A stretch of DNA of 64,000 nucleotides from DAOVRL01 sp023128595 (GTDB taxonomy: Bacteria; Planctomycetota; Phycisphaerae; Sedimentisphaerales; Anaerobacaceae). The notes beneath the pieces were generated by a model, which made no database searches, had not been told where the DNA came from, and saw only the letters and a list, made by a program, of their open reading frames with translations. Shown here piece after piece: positions 25,347-33,335 of the stretch. The translations under genes were made by a program, and so were the position numbers. The DNA is taken from the NCBI GenBank assembly GCA_030628155.1, contig DAOVRL010000001.1, positions 18,647 to 82,646 on the forward strand. Reading direction: 5' to 3'. Positions within the stretch are counted from its first letter, which is position 1; every line of letters starts with the position of its first letter.

Positions 25347-26216
25347 TCAAAACGCTCTTCGTCTTCGCAGCCAGCCAACCAGGCCCGCGCCAATGCTGCC
25401 TAACAAAATAGCACCGGGTGCAGGGATAACCGTGAAGCCGTTTTCTAGCTGTACGGGTATACCGTCCAAGGTGAAGTCGTCCAGGTAGGACGTCTTGTCT
25501 TCTGTTACGCCGCCGCCGCCAGTCCGCATGAGGACCATTTTTATGGTCGCGTTGCTAAAGTCATACGTGTTGCCCCAGGTGGTGGTGATGGGAGCCAGGT
25601 TCTGAAACTCGCTCCACATTATGGCGTTCGACTGCGTCGCGATGTCATGGCCGCCCAAGTAGTTGCCGGAGCCATCCCACGCGAAGAACTGATATGGGTA
25701 GCGGGTCGAACTGTCCAGATTAACCCAGGTGTCGCCTGGGATCGCCTTTGCGCCGTCTCCGGGCTGATCCCAAAGTACGTTGTGCGGCATGACGTTGAAC
25801 AGAACGTCATAGCCATAGTCAGTGCCACCGATTACCATGTTGGGATACGACGTATCAAGGCACATGGTAAAATTGACCCCATGGAAACTGTAAGGTCCGC
25901 GATCGACAACAACCGTGTTTCCGTGGCCATCGTCACCCCAGATAGGGGACTTGGGGCTTTTTGTCCAATAATCCCAGCTGGCAAAGTCCTTGACCTTGGG
26001 ATCACCCAGGTTCGTGACCTTCACGCCCGCGTAGTGGATAGCATCTTTCGGGTAGTACAACTCCAGGGAGGAATTGCCGACCTTGGCCTCCGTAGTAACC
26101 CACTGTATCGTGCCCAGGTTGTAGGTGTACTCCGTTACTGTCGGAAGAGCCTGGGCCGTCTCTGGCACCGCCAAAATCATTGTCATTACTAAACAAATTG
26201 TAATTAACTTCTTCAT
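25347..26216 (-). CDS. Secreted PEP-CTERM-type sorting-domain protein
   Basis: 289 residues. A signal peptide (KKLITICLVMTMILAVPETAQA) is followed by a beta-rich extracellular part with many aromatic residues. The C-terminus reads FTVIPAPGAILLGSIG then AGLVGWLRRRRAF: a Pro-rich motif, a hydrophobic helix and an Arg cluster, the PEP-CTERM layout recognised by an exosortase and typical of Phycisphaerae. GGAGG stands upstream of the ATG. The domain between 30 and 255 matches nothing I can name; DUF-type carbohydrate-binding folds look similar. It likely ends up on the cell surface or in the matrix. No exosortase is in the window. Confidence 0.82.
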   Translation of the reverse strand: MKKLITICLVMTMILAVPETAQALPTVTEYTYNLGTIQWVTTEAKVGNSSLELYYPKDAIHYAGVKVTNLGDPKVKDFASWDYWTKSPKSPIWGDDGHGNTVVVDRGPYSFHGVNFTMCLDTSYPNMVIGGTDYGYDVLFNVMPHNVLWDQPGDGAKAIPGDTWVNLDSSTRYPYQFFAWDGSGNYLGGHDIATQSNAIMWSEFQNLAPITTTWGNTYDFSNATIKMVLMRTGGGGVTEDKTSYLDDFTLDGIPVQLENGFTVIPAPGAILLGSIGAGLVGWLRRRRAF

Positions 26217-26791
26217 AATCTTGTTACCTCCACTTTATCAGTTTTGATCTACTTTGTTGTTCATAAGCATTCAGGACAGGAGCGCCCTGCCCTCGTTTGT
26301 AGTTTTCACTTTTCACTTTTTAGAGCATCTTTTCATCTCCTTTCACAACAAGATGTGTTTGATTATCTAAGACCTTTATCGTGCCGGCCTCCTAACTAAC
26401 CTCCTTTCCTTTTACGCTTCAGCTAAGTTGATATTGTAAAAAACGGTTTATCTTGGGGTGGAAGCTTGAGAGGCAACTTACATAAGCTTACTCACCTTCG
26501 TCCTTTGCCAACACAAGAATTGATTTCCTTCTCATTTTCCTTCTCCTCTGAAAATAGCTGTTCGTATTTCAAGCACCGCATACGCACAGGCGCTGGCTGC
26601 TGTCAATAACAAACGGATCGGCTCCTCCTGTAACTGCTTGTGAGCCTTAAAACCACTACTATTGTGCAATTTGCCTGAGATTTTGTCTATCGTGGTAAGT
26701 ACTGGTTTTTGTAATTTTTTTCACAAGACACCAGGGTTTTTGGCCTAAAAAGCAGGTTTTTGAGGAGGGAGAAAAAAATAAAAAATTTTCC
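26217..26791. other. 575-base gap upstream of the PEP-CTERM gene
   Basis: No convincing gene. On the minus strand it holds one tiny ORF (26488-26535, MRRKSILVLAKDEGE) with a good GGAGAAGG ribosome site, plus further GGAGG-like stretches near 26385-26410 and 26330-26345. The minus strand also has a TTGACA (complement near 26600-26605) but only a poor -10. It probably includes the long leader of the PEP-CTERM gene. Nothing recognisable was seen on the plus strand until the lexA promoter. Confidence 0.4.
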
Positions 26792-26820
26792 TTGACTATA
26801 TGGTCAAACAACCATATAGC
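26792..26820 (+). promoter_or_regulatory. lexA promoter with overlapping palindromic operator
   Basis: TTGACT at 26792-26797 and TATAGC at 26815-26820 are 17 bases apart; a CATAAT directly follows and may extend the -10. A perfect inverted repeat, CTATATGGT (26796-26804) and ACCATATAG (26811-26819) around a six-base centre, covers the space between and touches both hexamers. LexA normally represses its own gene, so this is the natural candidate for the LexA binding site of this organism. It is not the E. coli CTG-N10-CAG box nor the Gram-positive GAAC-N4-GTTC box. Confidence 0.65.
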
Positions 26821-26869
26821 ATAATAAGGCTGTTTGGGTACTGATTGTGAAGCCATCGGGGTATTGATT

Positions 26870-27490
26870 ATGAAGGCATTAACTAAGAGGCAGCACGAAG
26901 TGCTTATATATGTAGAGGGCCGTCTGCGGGACAATAATCCGCCGAGCCAGCGGGAGATCGCCGAGCACTTCGGGCTGGCCCAGAACGCCGCTTATCAATT
27001 GGTGAGGTACCTCAAGAACAAAGGCTACCTTACAGATTCAGGCGGGCATCGCCGGCTCAGGCTCTCTAAGGAATACATCGGGAGCAAAGAACCAGGCGAG
27101 GGCATCCCCGTTGTCGGTCGCGTAGCAGCGGGTGAGCCGATATTGGCCCAGGAGAATATCGAAGGATATGTGAACCTAAAAAAGCTGTTCGGCCGGTCCG
27201 AGGATGCGTTTCTGCTGAAAGTCGTTGGCGATAGTATGGTCGATGAAGGTATTATGGACGGCGACCTTGTGCTGGTCAAACCCAGCTCGACAATTGATAA
27301 CGGGCGAATCGGCGTGGTGCTGCTGGATGACGAGGCAACGGTTAAAAGGGTGTATATCCAAGCCAATCGAATAGCGCTTAAATCCGCCAACCGCGCCGCC
27401 GGGTATAAGACCCGATACATAAAACGGGCCGAAAGAGACGTTCGTATAATCGGTAAGGTGATAGGCTGTTTAAGGACGGATATACATTAG
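26870..27490 (+). CDS. lexA: LexA repressor
   Basis: Start placed at MKALTKRQHEVLIYV (206 residues); twelve codons of the longer frame have no LexA counterpart. The N-terminal winged helix has PSQREIAEHFGLAQNAAYQL and KGYLTDSGGHRRLRL. The self-cleavage site is the Ala-Gly in VVGRVAAGEPILA, near residue 84. The catalytic Ser is in VVGDSMVDEGIMDGDLVLV and the Lys in LLDDEATVKRVY, so the Ser-Lys dyad of the S24 peptidase is intact. LexA represses SOS genes and is cleaved when RecA is activated by DNA damage. It likely controls itself through the palindrome at 26796-26819 and may read through into the DUF72 and polymerase genes. Confidence 0.93.
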   Translation: MKALTKRQHEVLIYVEGRLRDNNPPSQREIAEHFGLAQNAAYQLVRYLKNKGYLTDSGGHRRLRLSKEYIGSKEPGEGIPVVGRVAAGEPILAQENIEGYVNLKKLFGRSEDAFLLKVVGDSMVDEGIMDGDLVLVKPSSTIDNGRIGVVLLDDEATVKRVYIQANRIALKSANRAAGYKTRYIKRAERDVRIIGKVIGCLRTDIH

Positions 27491-27712
27491 TAGTGGTCTG
27501 TTGCAGTTTAATTGATGGCTGTCATTGCGAAGGAGCGAAGCGACTGCGGCAATCTCAAGCCTCAGTGCGCAAAAACCGGCTATTTTCTTGGGAGCGCAGC
27601 GAAGCAGTCTCTCTTATTCGAAGGCAGGAGATTGCCACGGCCTTTCAGGCCTCGCAATGACAATAGAATACGCAGTACGTCATTGCGAGGAGCGAAGCGA
27701 TGAAGCAATCTC
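27490..27712. repeat. Dispersed intergenic repeat, copy A with an extra half
   Basis: Starts at GTAGTGGTCTGT (27490-27501), then 18 unrelated bases, then terminal inverted repeats TGTCATTGCGA (27520-27530) and TCGCAATGACA (27652-27662). Inside is GGAGCGAAGCGA and, near the right end, a 34-base block (27628-27661) identical to one in copy B at 31677-31710. A further half copy, beginning GTCATTGCGAGGAGCGAAGC, follows at 27679-27712. The family 'GTCATTGCGAGGAGC...' occurs in the intergenic DNA of many bacteria (from memory). No coding frame. Confidence 0.8.
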
Positions 27713-27824
27713 GACTTTTTCAATAGGCCCTTGTGCGGGAACGACAAATTGTATTACATTGTTACTGAGCTAACACTTACGGTGGTAGCGGATTCAGAAG
27801 CAGTTACTCTGAATAGGGATAAAA

Positions 27825-28676
27825 ATGGATGGTCGAATTTACATAGGGATAGCGGGCTGGTCGTATGCGGACTGGAACGGGATTGTCTATACACAATCGG
27901 GGGTCGATAAGCTCGAATATGTCAGCGGCTTTGTCGATGTAATCGAGATTAACAGCACGTTCTATCGCCCCCCCGCCGAGCGAAACAGCGTATCCTGGCT
28001 GAAGAGGACCTCGGCCAATCCGCAGTTTTTCTTTACCGCCAAACTGCACCGTGAAATTACCCACGAAGGCAAAATCGACCCGGCAACCGTCAAGCAGTTC
28101 CATACGGGCTTTAAGCCTTTGCTCGACGAAGGCAAATTGAGACAACTGCTGGTGCAGTTCAGGTACGACTTTGCCGATTCGCAGCAGAGCCGGCGGCATC
28201 TATCCGAGATAGTGAAGAATTTTTCCGAAACGTTCAGCTTAGTGGTGGAGGTCAGGCATAAATCCTGGCAGATGCCGGGTGCGCTGAATTTCCTCCAGGG
28301 GCTCGGCGTTGCCGTCTGCAATCTCGATTATCCGACCACGTGGAACTCATTCGACATGCAGCTTTGCACGGTAGGCACAAACGGTTATTTCAGGATGCAC
28401 GGAAGAAACAGAGAAAAGTGGTTCAGCAAGGCCGGCAGGGATGAAACTTACGATTACTATTACGAGGACAGTGAGCTTGCTCAGATAAAAAAACGGCTCG
28501 ATAAACTGGCCAAGGCCTTCGAATCGCTCACCGTTATCGCCAACAATCACTACCGGGGCGCCGAGCTTGCCAATGCACTTGAGCTAAAGGCGCTGGTTAC
28601 GGGGCAAAAACAGCCCGTCCCCGAGGGTCTTTTAAGGAGTTATCCGGACCTGGCAAGGATTGCCTTAAATGTATAA
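27825..28676 (+). CDS. DUF72 family protein
   Basis: 283 residues, near the family norm. The start IYIGIAGWSYADWNGIVYTQ, then YVSGFVDVIEINSTFYRPP, NPQFFFTAKLHREITHE, a middle AVCNLDYPTTWNS, GYFRMHGRNREKWFSKAG and ending VIANNHYRGAELANALELK match DUF72 in order. The fold is a TIM barrel and the function remains unknown; it is widely conserved. It lies between lexA and the polymerase gene, so DNA-damage linkage is possible but only from position. The 3' end carries a TATAAT (28672-28677) without a clear -35. Confidence 0.88.
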   Translation: MDGRIYIGIAGWSYADWNGIVYTQSGVDKLEYVSGFVDVIEINSTFYRPPAERNSVSWLKRTSANPQFFFTAKLHREITHEGKIDPATVKQFHTGFKPLLDEGKLRQLLVQFRYDFADSQQSRRHLSEIVKNFSETFSLVVEVRHKSWQMPGALNFLQGLGVAVCNLDYPTTWNSFDMQLCTVGTNGYFRMHGRNREKWFSKAGRDETYDYYYEDSELAQIKKRLDKLAKAFESLTVIANNHYRGAELANALELKALVTGQKQPVPEGLLRSYPDLARIALNV

Positions 28677-28714
28677 TCGTTCATTAGATTGTCGTTCGTC
28701 AGGGTGGAGAAGGT

Positions 28715-31594
28715 ATGCGCATAGCCGCACTTGCCTGCAGGAGTTACTACAGCCTTTTGAGAGGGCCGGTCTCGGTGCAGCGGCTCGTCCAAAGGGCCAA
28801 GGAGTACGGCTACGGCGCCATTGCCCTAACGGACGTCAATTCGATGTATGGGGCGGCGGATTTTTGCAAATCAGCCAAACAGGCAGATATAAAGGCGGTC
28901 CTCGGCGTAGAGATTCTGACCGATACCCAAAGGGCCGTGCTGCTTGCCGAGAGCAGGGCTGGGTATGAAAATCTTTGCAGAATAACTACGGCAAGAAACC
29001 TCGATACCAACTTCTGCCTGATTGAGCAGCTAAAGAGGCACAACAAAGGTCTTATCTGTATTTGCTCCCAACAAAGGCTGCTAAAGCTCCTGCAAGAGAT
29101 ATTTCACAGGGATTATCTATTTGCCGGCTGTAAAGGGCCGGCACCGGCTAAGTGGGCAAGGGCGAATAAGATAGCAGCTATCGCCTGCGAAGATTTCAAC
29201 TACCTGGATGACAGCGATATAGTTACAGCCAGGCTTTTGGCAAGGATAAGGCGGTTAAGCGTGGCCGGGCCGGGGCCGCCGGATTGCTGCGGATTCAATA
29301 AGCTCATACCAGAAACGCAATTCAGGCGAAGGTTTCCGGGCTGCCCTGAAGCGCTCCGTAATGCCGAACAGATAGCTCAGCGCTGCAACTTCCAATTACT
29401 AAACGGACGGTATTTCTTACCTAAAGTCAAGCTTACCAAAGGCAGAGCCGCCGACGCCGAGCTGGCCAGACTTTGCCACATTGGCCTTGCGAAGAAATAT
29501 AATCCCGTGGACAAGGAAATTGTTAAGCGGCTCGAACGCGAGCTGGCAGTCATACGAAAGAACAAGTTCAGTGATTACTTTCTGGTGGTCCACAGGATAG
29601 TCAGCTTTGCAAAGCAAAACGGCATTGCCGTAGAAGTGCGCGGCTCGGCGGCGGGGTCGCTCGCGGCACATTTATTAGGCTTTACGAGGGTATGCCCTAT
29701 TGCGAACAATCTATACTTCGAGCGTTTTATGAACCCCGGCAGAAAAGACTGTCCCGATATTGATATTGACTTTTGCTGGAGAAGGCGGGACGAGGTGATA
29801 AAGTTCTGCTACGAACACTGGGGATATGAAAACGTCGCAATGATTTCAAATATCAACAGATACCGCCGTCGCAGCGCCATTCGAGACGTGGGAAGGTTCC
29901 TCGACCTGGAGCCAAACCAGATAAACGAGCTTGTCAACACGCGAAAACCAAATCCCGATTCTGCCGTCTATAAGTTAGCTGAGAGGATAATGGACGTGCC
30001 CAGGCACTTAGGCGTCCACTGCGGCGGCATCGTTATCACTCCCAAGCCGGTCAGATGTATCGCACCTCTCGAGCGGGCAAACAAAGGCGTGATTATAACT
30101 CAATACGATAAAACGGCCGCCGAGGCCGTGGGGCTGGTTAAGATCGACCTCTTGGGTAACAGGGCGCTTTCAACAGTAAACGAGGCGGTGCATATTATCA
30201 GCAAGCCCGCTAAGAGTATGGACATCGACGCCATAGACCCAAACGATGAAAAAACAGCGAAGCTGCTAATCGCCGGTGACAGCCTCGGCGTATTTCAATG
30301 TGAATCGCCGGGGATGAGACAACTTTTGCGCGGGCTTAAGGTCAAGAGCAAGAAAGATGCCGCAATCGCCCTGTCGCTAATCAGGCCCGGCCCCGCTTCA
30401 GGTGGGATGAAGGCCGAATTCATCGAGCGGCACGTCAATGGAAAGCCGTTCCGGTATCTGCACCCGAAAATGAAGGATGTCCTCGGTGACACTTACGGCG
30501 TTATGCTGTATCAGGAGGATGTGATGCGGATAGCCGTTGAGATCGCCGGCTACAGCCTGGCCGAGGCCAACCAGTTCAGGACGGAGGTGTCGAAGAAGGT
30601 TTCCGCCGTGCGTCTGCAGGCCCAGTATGTCGATTTCGTATATTCCAAGGCCGAGCAGGAAGGGATCGACCGCCAGAGTGCCGAGGCTATCTGGGAGCAG
30701 ATACTGAAATTCGCCGCCTATTCGTACTGCAAGGCCCACGCGACGGTATATGCCAATATCGCGTGGCAGACGGCCTTTCTGAAGGCGCACTATCCGCAGC
30801 AGTTTTATACCTCGCTGTTTAACAATCACCACGGGATGTATCCGCTGAGGGTCTATGTGTGGGAGGCCATAAGGCACGGCATAAGGATACTGCCGCCCCA
30901 CGTCAATCGCAGCCAAATTGAGTGGTCACCGCAGGGCAGAGCCATTCGCGCGGGTTTGAATATCATCAAGGGCCTAAGTTACAGCGTAACGGACGCAATT
31001 GTTCGCCAAAGAAAGATTAGGCCTTTCGCCGACATAGACGACCTGCGCACGCGGGTAAAGTTCAATCGGCCGCAGTTGCAAAACCTTATTCACGTCGGCG
31101 CCTGTGACGGCTTAGGCAAAACCCGGCCTGCGATGCTGATGCAGTTACATTATGCGCCTTTGGACCCGAATCAACTGCTGCTCTTTGATCTCTACAATAA
31201 TCCATCACGAAAACGACTGCCCGAATACGACCGGATAGCGAAATTGAAAGCCGAGGTTGACGTTACCGGAATTCCATTTAGCCTCCATCCGGCGCTGTTG
31301 CTGCAGATAAAGCACACGCCAACGGCCAGCCTGAGCAGATTCATCAACAGGGAAGTTACCGTAGCCGGCTTTGTGGCCACCGCACGACGGGCCAGGACCA
31401 GCAACGGCCGGGTAATGGGCTTTGTAACATTAGAGGATTCCACCGGCCTGGCAGAGATAACCTTCTTTCCCGATAAGATAAACCTGTATCAAAACATCTG
31501 TTCGGCCGGGGGGGCGATCTGGATAAAAGGCAAAGTTACCGAGCATCTATCATCGATTACTTTAGAAGGCAGGGATTGCGGCAGAGTGGCGTAG
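28715..31594 (+). CDS. dnaE2: DNA polymerase III alpha subunit, short DnaE2-like form
   Basis: 959 residues, about 200 shorter than replicative DnaE. PHP region: CRSYYSLLRGPVSVQRLVQ and YGAIALTDVNSMYGAADF; the first metal-binding His expected before YSLL is Arg, so the PHP site is probably dead. Palm: CPDIDIDFCWRRRDEVIKF with the catalytic Asp pair, and AVGLVKIDLLGNRALS with the third Asp. FQCESPGMRQLLRGL and TYGVMLYQEDVMRIA are diagnostic for DnaE. C-terminal OB domain at VTVAGFVATARRARTSNGR. The tau-binding tail is missing. GGAGAAGG precedes the ATG. Together with lexA nearby this suggests an error-prone, damage-induced polymerase; imuA and imuB are not here. Confidence 0.85.
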   Translation: MRIAALACRSYYSLLRGPVSVQRLVQRAKEYGYGAIALTDVNSMYGAADFCKSAKQADIKAVLGVEILTDTQRAVLLAESRAGYENLCRITTARNLDTNFCLIEQLKRHNKGLICICSQQRLLKLLQEIFHRDYLFAGCKGPAPAKWARANKIAAIACEDFNYLDDSDIVTARLLARIRRLSVAGPGPPDCCGFNKLIPETQFRRRFPGCPEALRNAEQIAQRCNFQLLNGRYFLPKVKLTKGRAADAELARLCHIGLAKKYNPVDKEIVKRLERELAVIRKNKFSDYFLVVHRIVSFAKQNGIAVEVRGSAAGSLAAHLLGFTRVCPIANNLYFERFMNPGRKDCPDIDIDFCWRRRDEVIKFCYEHWGYENVAMISNINRYRRRSAIRDVGRFLDLEPNQINELVNTRKPNPDSAVYKLAERIMDVPRHLGVHCGGIVITPKPVRCIAPLERANKGVIITQYDKTAAEAVGLVKIDLLGNRALSTVNEAVHIISKPAKSMDIDAIDPNDEKTAKLLIAGDSLGVFQCESPGMRQLLRGLKVKSKKDAAIALSLIRPGPASGGMKAEFIERHVNGKPFRYLHPKMKDVLGDTYGVMLYQEDVMRIAVEIAGYSLAEANQFRTEVSKKVSAVRLQAQYVDFVYSKAEQEGIDRQSAEAIWEQILKFAAYSYCKAHATVYANIAWQTAFLKAHYPQQFYTSLFNNHHGMYPLRVYVWEAIRHGIRILPPHVNRSQIEWSPQGRAIRAGLNIIKGLSYSVTDAIVRQRKIRPFADIDDLRTRVKFNRPQLQNLIHVGACDGLGKTRPAMLMQLHYAPLDPNQLLLFDLYNNPSRKRLPEYDRIAKLKAEVDVTGIPFSLHPALLLQIKHTPTASLSRFINREVTVAGFVATARRARTSNGRVMGFVTLEDSTGLAEITFFPDKINLYQNICSAGGAIWIKGKVTEHLSSITLEGRDCGRVA

Positions 31595-31712
31595 TGGTCT
31601 GTCAAGATCGAATTAGTACCTGTCATTGCGAGGAGGCCGAAGGCCGACACGGCAATCTCAATCCGCTCGAAGACCGGAGATTGCCACGGCCTTTCAGGCC
31701 TCGCAATGACGA
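31591..31712. repeat. Dispersed intergenic repeat, copy B
   Basis: Begins with GTAGTGGTCTGT (31591-31602), overlapping the polymerase stop codon region, then 18 bases, then TGTCATTGCGAGG (31621-31633) and the inverted end CCTCGCAATGAC (31699-31710). Contains GGCCGAAGGCC, an internal hairpin, and the 34-base block 31677-31710 that is identical to copy A. It probably also ends transcription from the polymerase gene (inference). Confidence 0.8.
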
Positions 31713-31756
31713 CTCCTCAAATCCTATGCGACAAAGCAGCAGGTAGGGCAAGGAAC

Positions 31757-32605
31757 CTATCTGGCGATTTCTTTGCGCAGCCATTCGATGCTTTGCTCGA
31801 TCTTTCCAGGCGCCGCTTCACATTCTATTGACAGCCAACCATCCCAGTCGATTTCCTTGAGCAGCTCGATACAGCCCGCGATGTTCTCGGCGTTGACGCC
31901 TTCCCCGATACCGACGACCGAGCAGGCGATGCCGGTCATCCCGCCGCGGACGGCCTCGGCAAGCTCTTCGCTGACGTCCTTGATGTGGCAGTGCGAGACC
32001 TTGTCGCGAAACCGCTTTAGAAACTTGACCGGGTCCTGCCCCGCGATAAAGACATTGCCCGTGTCCATGTTCATCTTCAAATACGGCGAGTCATAGAAGC
32101 CGAGAATCTGCTCCATACTATCCGGATCGGTTGTGTAGGGTCCGTGCGGCTCGACATTGATAATGATGTCATATTCCTGGGCCCAATCGAGCACGACGCG
32201 GTAGTACTGCTTCATAAGGACCATCACCTCGTCGTCGGTGTAGCCTTCGGGCTTGCGTCCGCCGTCTGTCGTGTCCACGCAGGGGCAACCGAGGCCCTTG
32301 GCGAACTGGATGGTCCGAACCGTGTAGCCGATCCCGCGGTGCTGACCCTCGGGGCAGGACATTGGATAGGCAGCGTCGAGCTGGGAGGCCTTCAGACCCA
32401 TTGAGTCCAGGTAGCTCTTGAGCTTGAGCGGGTCGGAATGAAGGGGGATATGAGGATTATAGCCCAAGGCCTGGACGAAGTAGTCCCCGTCGATGGTGCC
32501 GAACTCGACGTACTCCATATCGTGGTCCTTGGCAACCTGGCAGGGAACGTCATAAGAGACGTCGAAGTGGCGCCAATTGTCAACGTGCATGCTTAGCTTT
32601 ATCAT
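31757..32605 (-). CDS. Sugar phosphate isomerase/epimerase-like TIM-barrel protein
   Basis: 282 residues of the AP_endonuc_2/xylose-isomerase-like fold. Features in order: MDNWRHFDVSYDV-like start, EYVEFGTIDGDYFV, LGCPCVDTTDGGRKPEG, IIINVEPHGPYTTDPDSME with the metal Glu, MNMDTGNVFIAGQDPVKFL (metal Asp), VSHCHIKDVSEEL (metal His) and GWLSIECEAAPGKIEQS (metal Glu). Cytoplasmic; such proteins isomerise or epimerise keto sugars or inositols. The conserved set of metal ligands suggests activity; substrate unknown. The gene has GGAGTTAAATT before its ATG and follows the nested inverted repeat at 32638-32803. Confidence 0.82.
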   Translation of the reverse strand: MIKLSMHVDNWRHFDVSYDVPCQVAKDHDMEYVEFGTIDGDYFVQALGYNPHIPLHSDPLKLKSYLDSMGLKASQLDAAYPMSCPEGQHRGIGYTVRTIQFAKGLGCPCVDTTDGGRKPEGYTDDEVMVLMKQYYRVVLDWAQEYDIIINVEPHGPYTTDPDSMEQILGFYDSPYLKMNMDTGNVFIAGQDPVKFLKRFRDKVSHCHIKDVSEELAEAVRGGMTGIACSVVGIGEGVNAENIAGCIELLKEIDWDGWLSIECEAAPGKIEQSIEWLRKEIAR

Positions 32606-32637
32606 AATTTAACTCCTTTTCTCTGGTTGTTTATGAG

Positions 32638-32803
32638 TTCTGCAAAATTGCAGGTTAGGCCTATATTGTTGAAGAAAATCTTTTTTATGATTTTCTTCAA
32701 TAATCACCTAACCACTTATGGCATAATATATTGCTGATAAAAAGAAAAAATCAAAAAACGATTTTTTCTTTTCTAAGTAGGCCTAACCTGCAATTTTGCA
32801 GAA
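32638..32803. repeat. 166-base element of nested inverted repeats
   Basis: Perfect 26-base outer arms at 32638-32663 and 32778-32803 (left arm begins TTCTGCAAAATTGCAGG, right arm is its reverse complement). Inside are two further hairpins: 32665-32680 with 32689-32704 (around GAAGAAAATC; one G:T-type mismatch) and 32740-32752 with 32760-32772 (AAAAGAAAAAATC, perfect). The whole could fold as a three-arm structure on either strand. No transposase, no coding frame. On the minus strand TTGATT and TATATT inside it, 18 bases apart, could promote the gene at 31757-32605. Confidence 0.75.
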
Positions 32804-32858
32804 GCCTTCTGGTTGTTTGCAAGTAACATATTCATTGCTTTGTCTCAAGGGCCGGCGC

Positions 32859-33335
32859 TTAGCCCGGTTCGGTGATCTCAGCTTTTTTGATCCTGTGTGT
32901 ATCGTGACAATCGGTGCAGACAGGCGGGGGCTTCGCTGCGGCAGCTTTCAGGCCGGAGATGTCGTGCCTTTTGTGACACTTCAGGCACATTGCATCGACC
33001 CGGCCGCGCTCAAAAGTAACATCGGGCGGGGTTGCGCCGATATCTTCATCGTTCGCGTGCCCGGCGCTGACGCCGTGGCAGCCAACACACGTGATTCTTG
33101 CCTTGAGATGCGCCTTACTCAATTCTTCTTTGACAAACGTGATATGACAGACGTAGCAGGCGGCGTTGGCGCCGAGGGGATTGGTTTCGTCAAATTGCGC
33201 AGCGGCCTCGGCTTCGGCGCCGATGCTGTTATCAGGGGGCGGACAACACGAGCACATACAGGCCAGGGTTGCCAATCCGGCGGTAACGATGACAAGCAGA
33301 GCCAGCCTTATACTCTTTCCCAGTTCCTGAGCCAT
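32859..33335 (-). CDS. Small periplasmic tetrahaem cytochrome c
   Basis: Start placed at MAQELGKSIRLALLV (158 residues); the earlier GTG extends further over the reductase gene. The N-terminus is a Sec signal or lipoprotein leader (LLVIVTAGLATLACMCSC, with lipobox-like LATLAC). Four haem-binding motifs follow: CYVCH, CVGCH, CLKCH and CTDCH, with extra His residues (KAHLKAR, KRHDIS, HTHR-like ends) as possible sixth ligands. It should carry electrons in the periplasm. It overlaps the upstream aldo/keto reductase gene by 28 bases, so the two are coupled. Partner oxidoreductase unknown. Confidence 0.82.
   Translation of the reverse strand: MAQELGKSIRLALLVIVTAGLATLACMCSCCPPPDNSIGAEAEAAAQFDETNPLGANAACYVCHITFVKEELSKAHLKARITCVGCHGVSAGHANDEDIGATPPDVTFERGRVDAMCLKCHKRHDISGLKAAAAKPPPVCTDCHDTHRIKKAEITEPG

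Noticed and set aside
32638..32803. Insertion sequence
   Set aside because: Inverted ends are present but there is no transposase or any coding frame between them.
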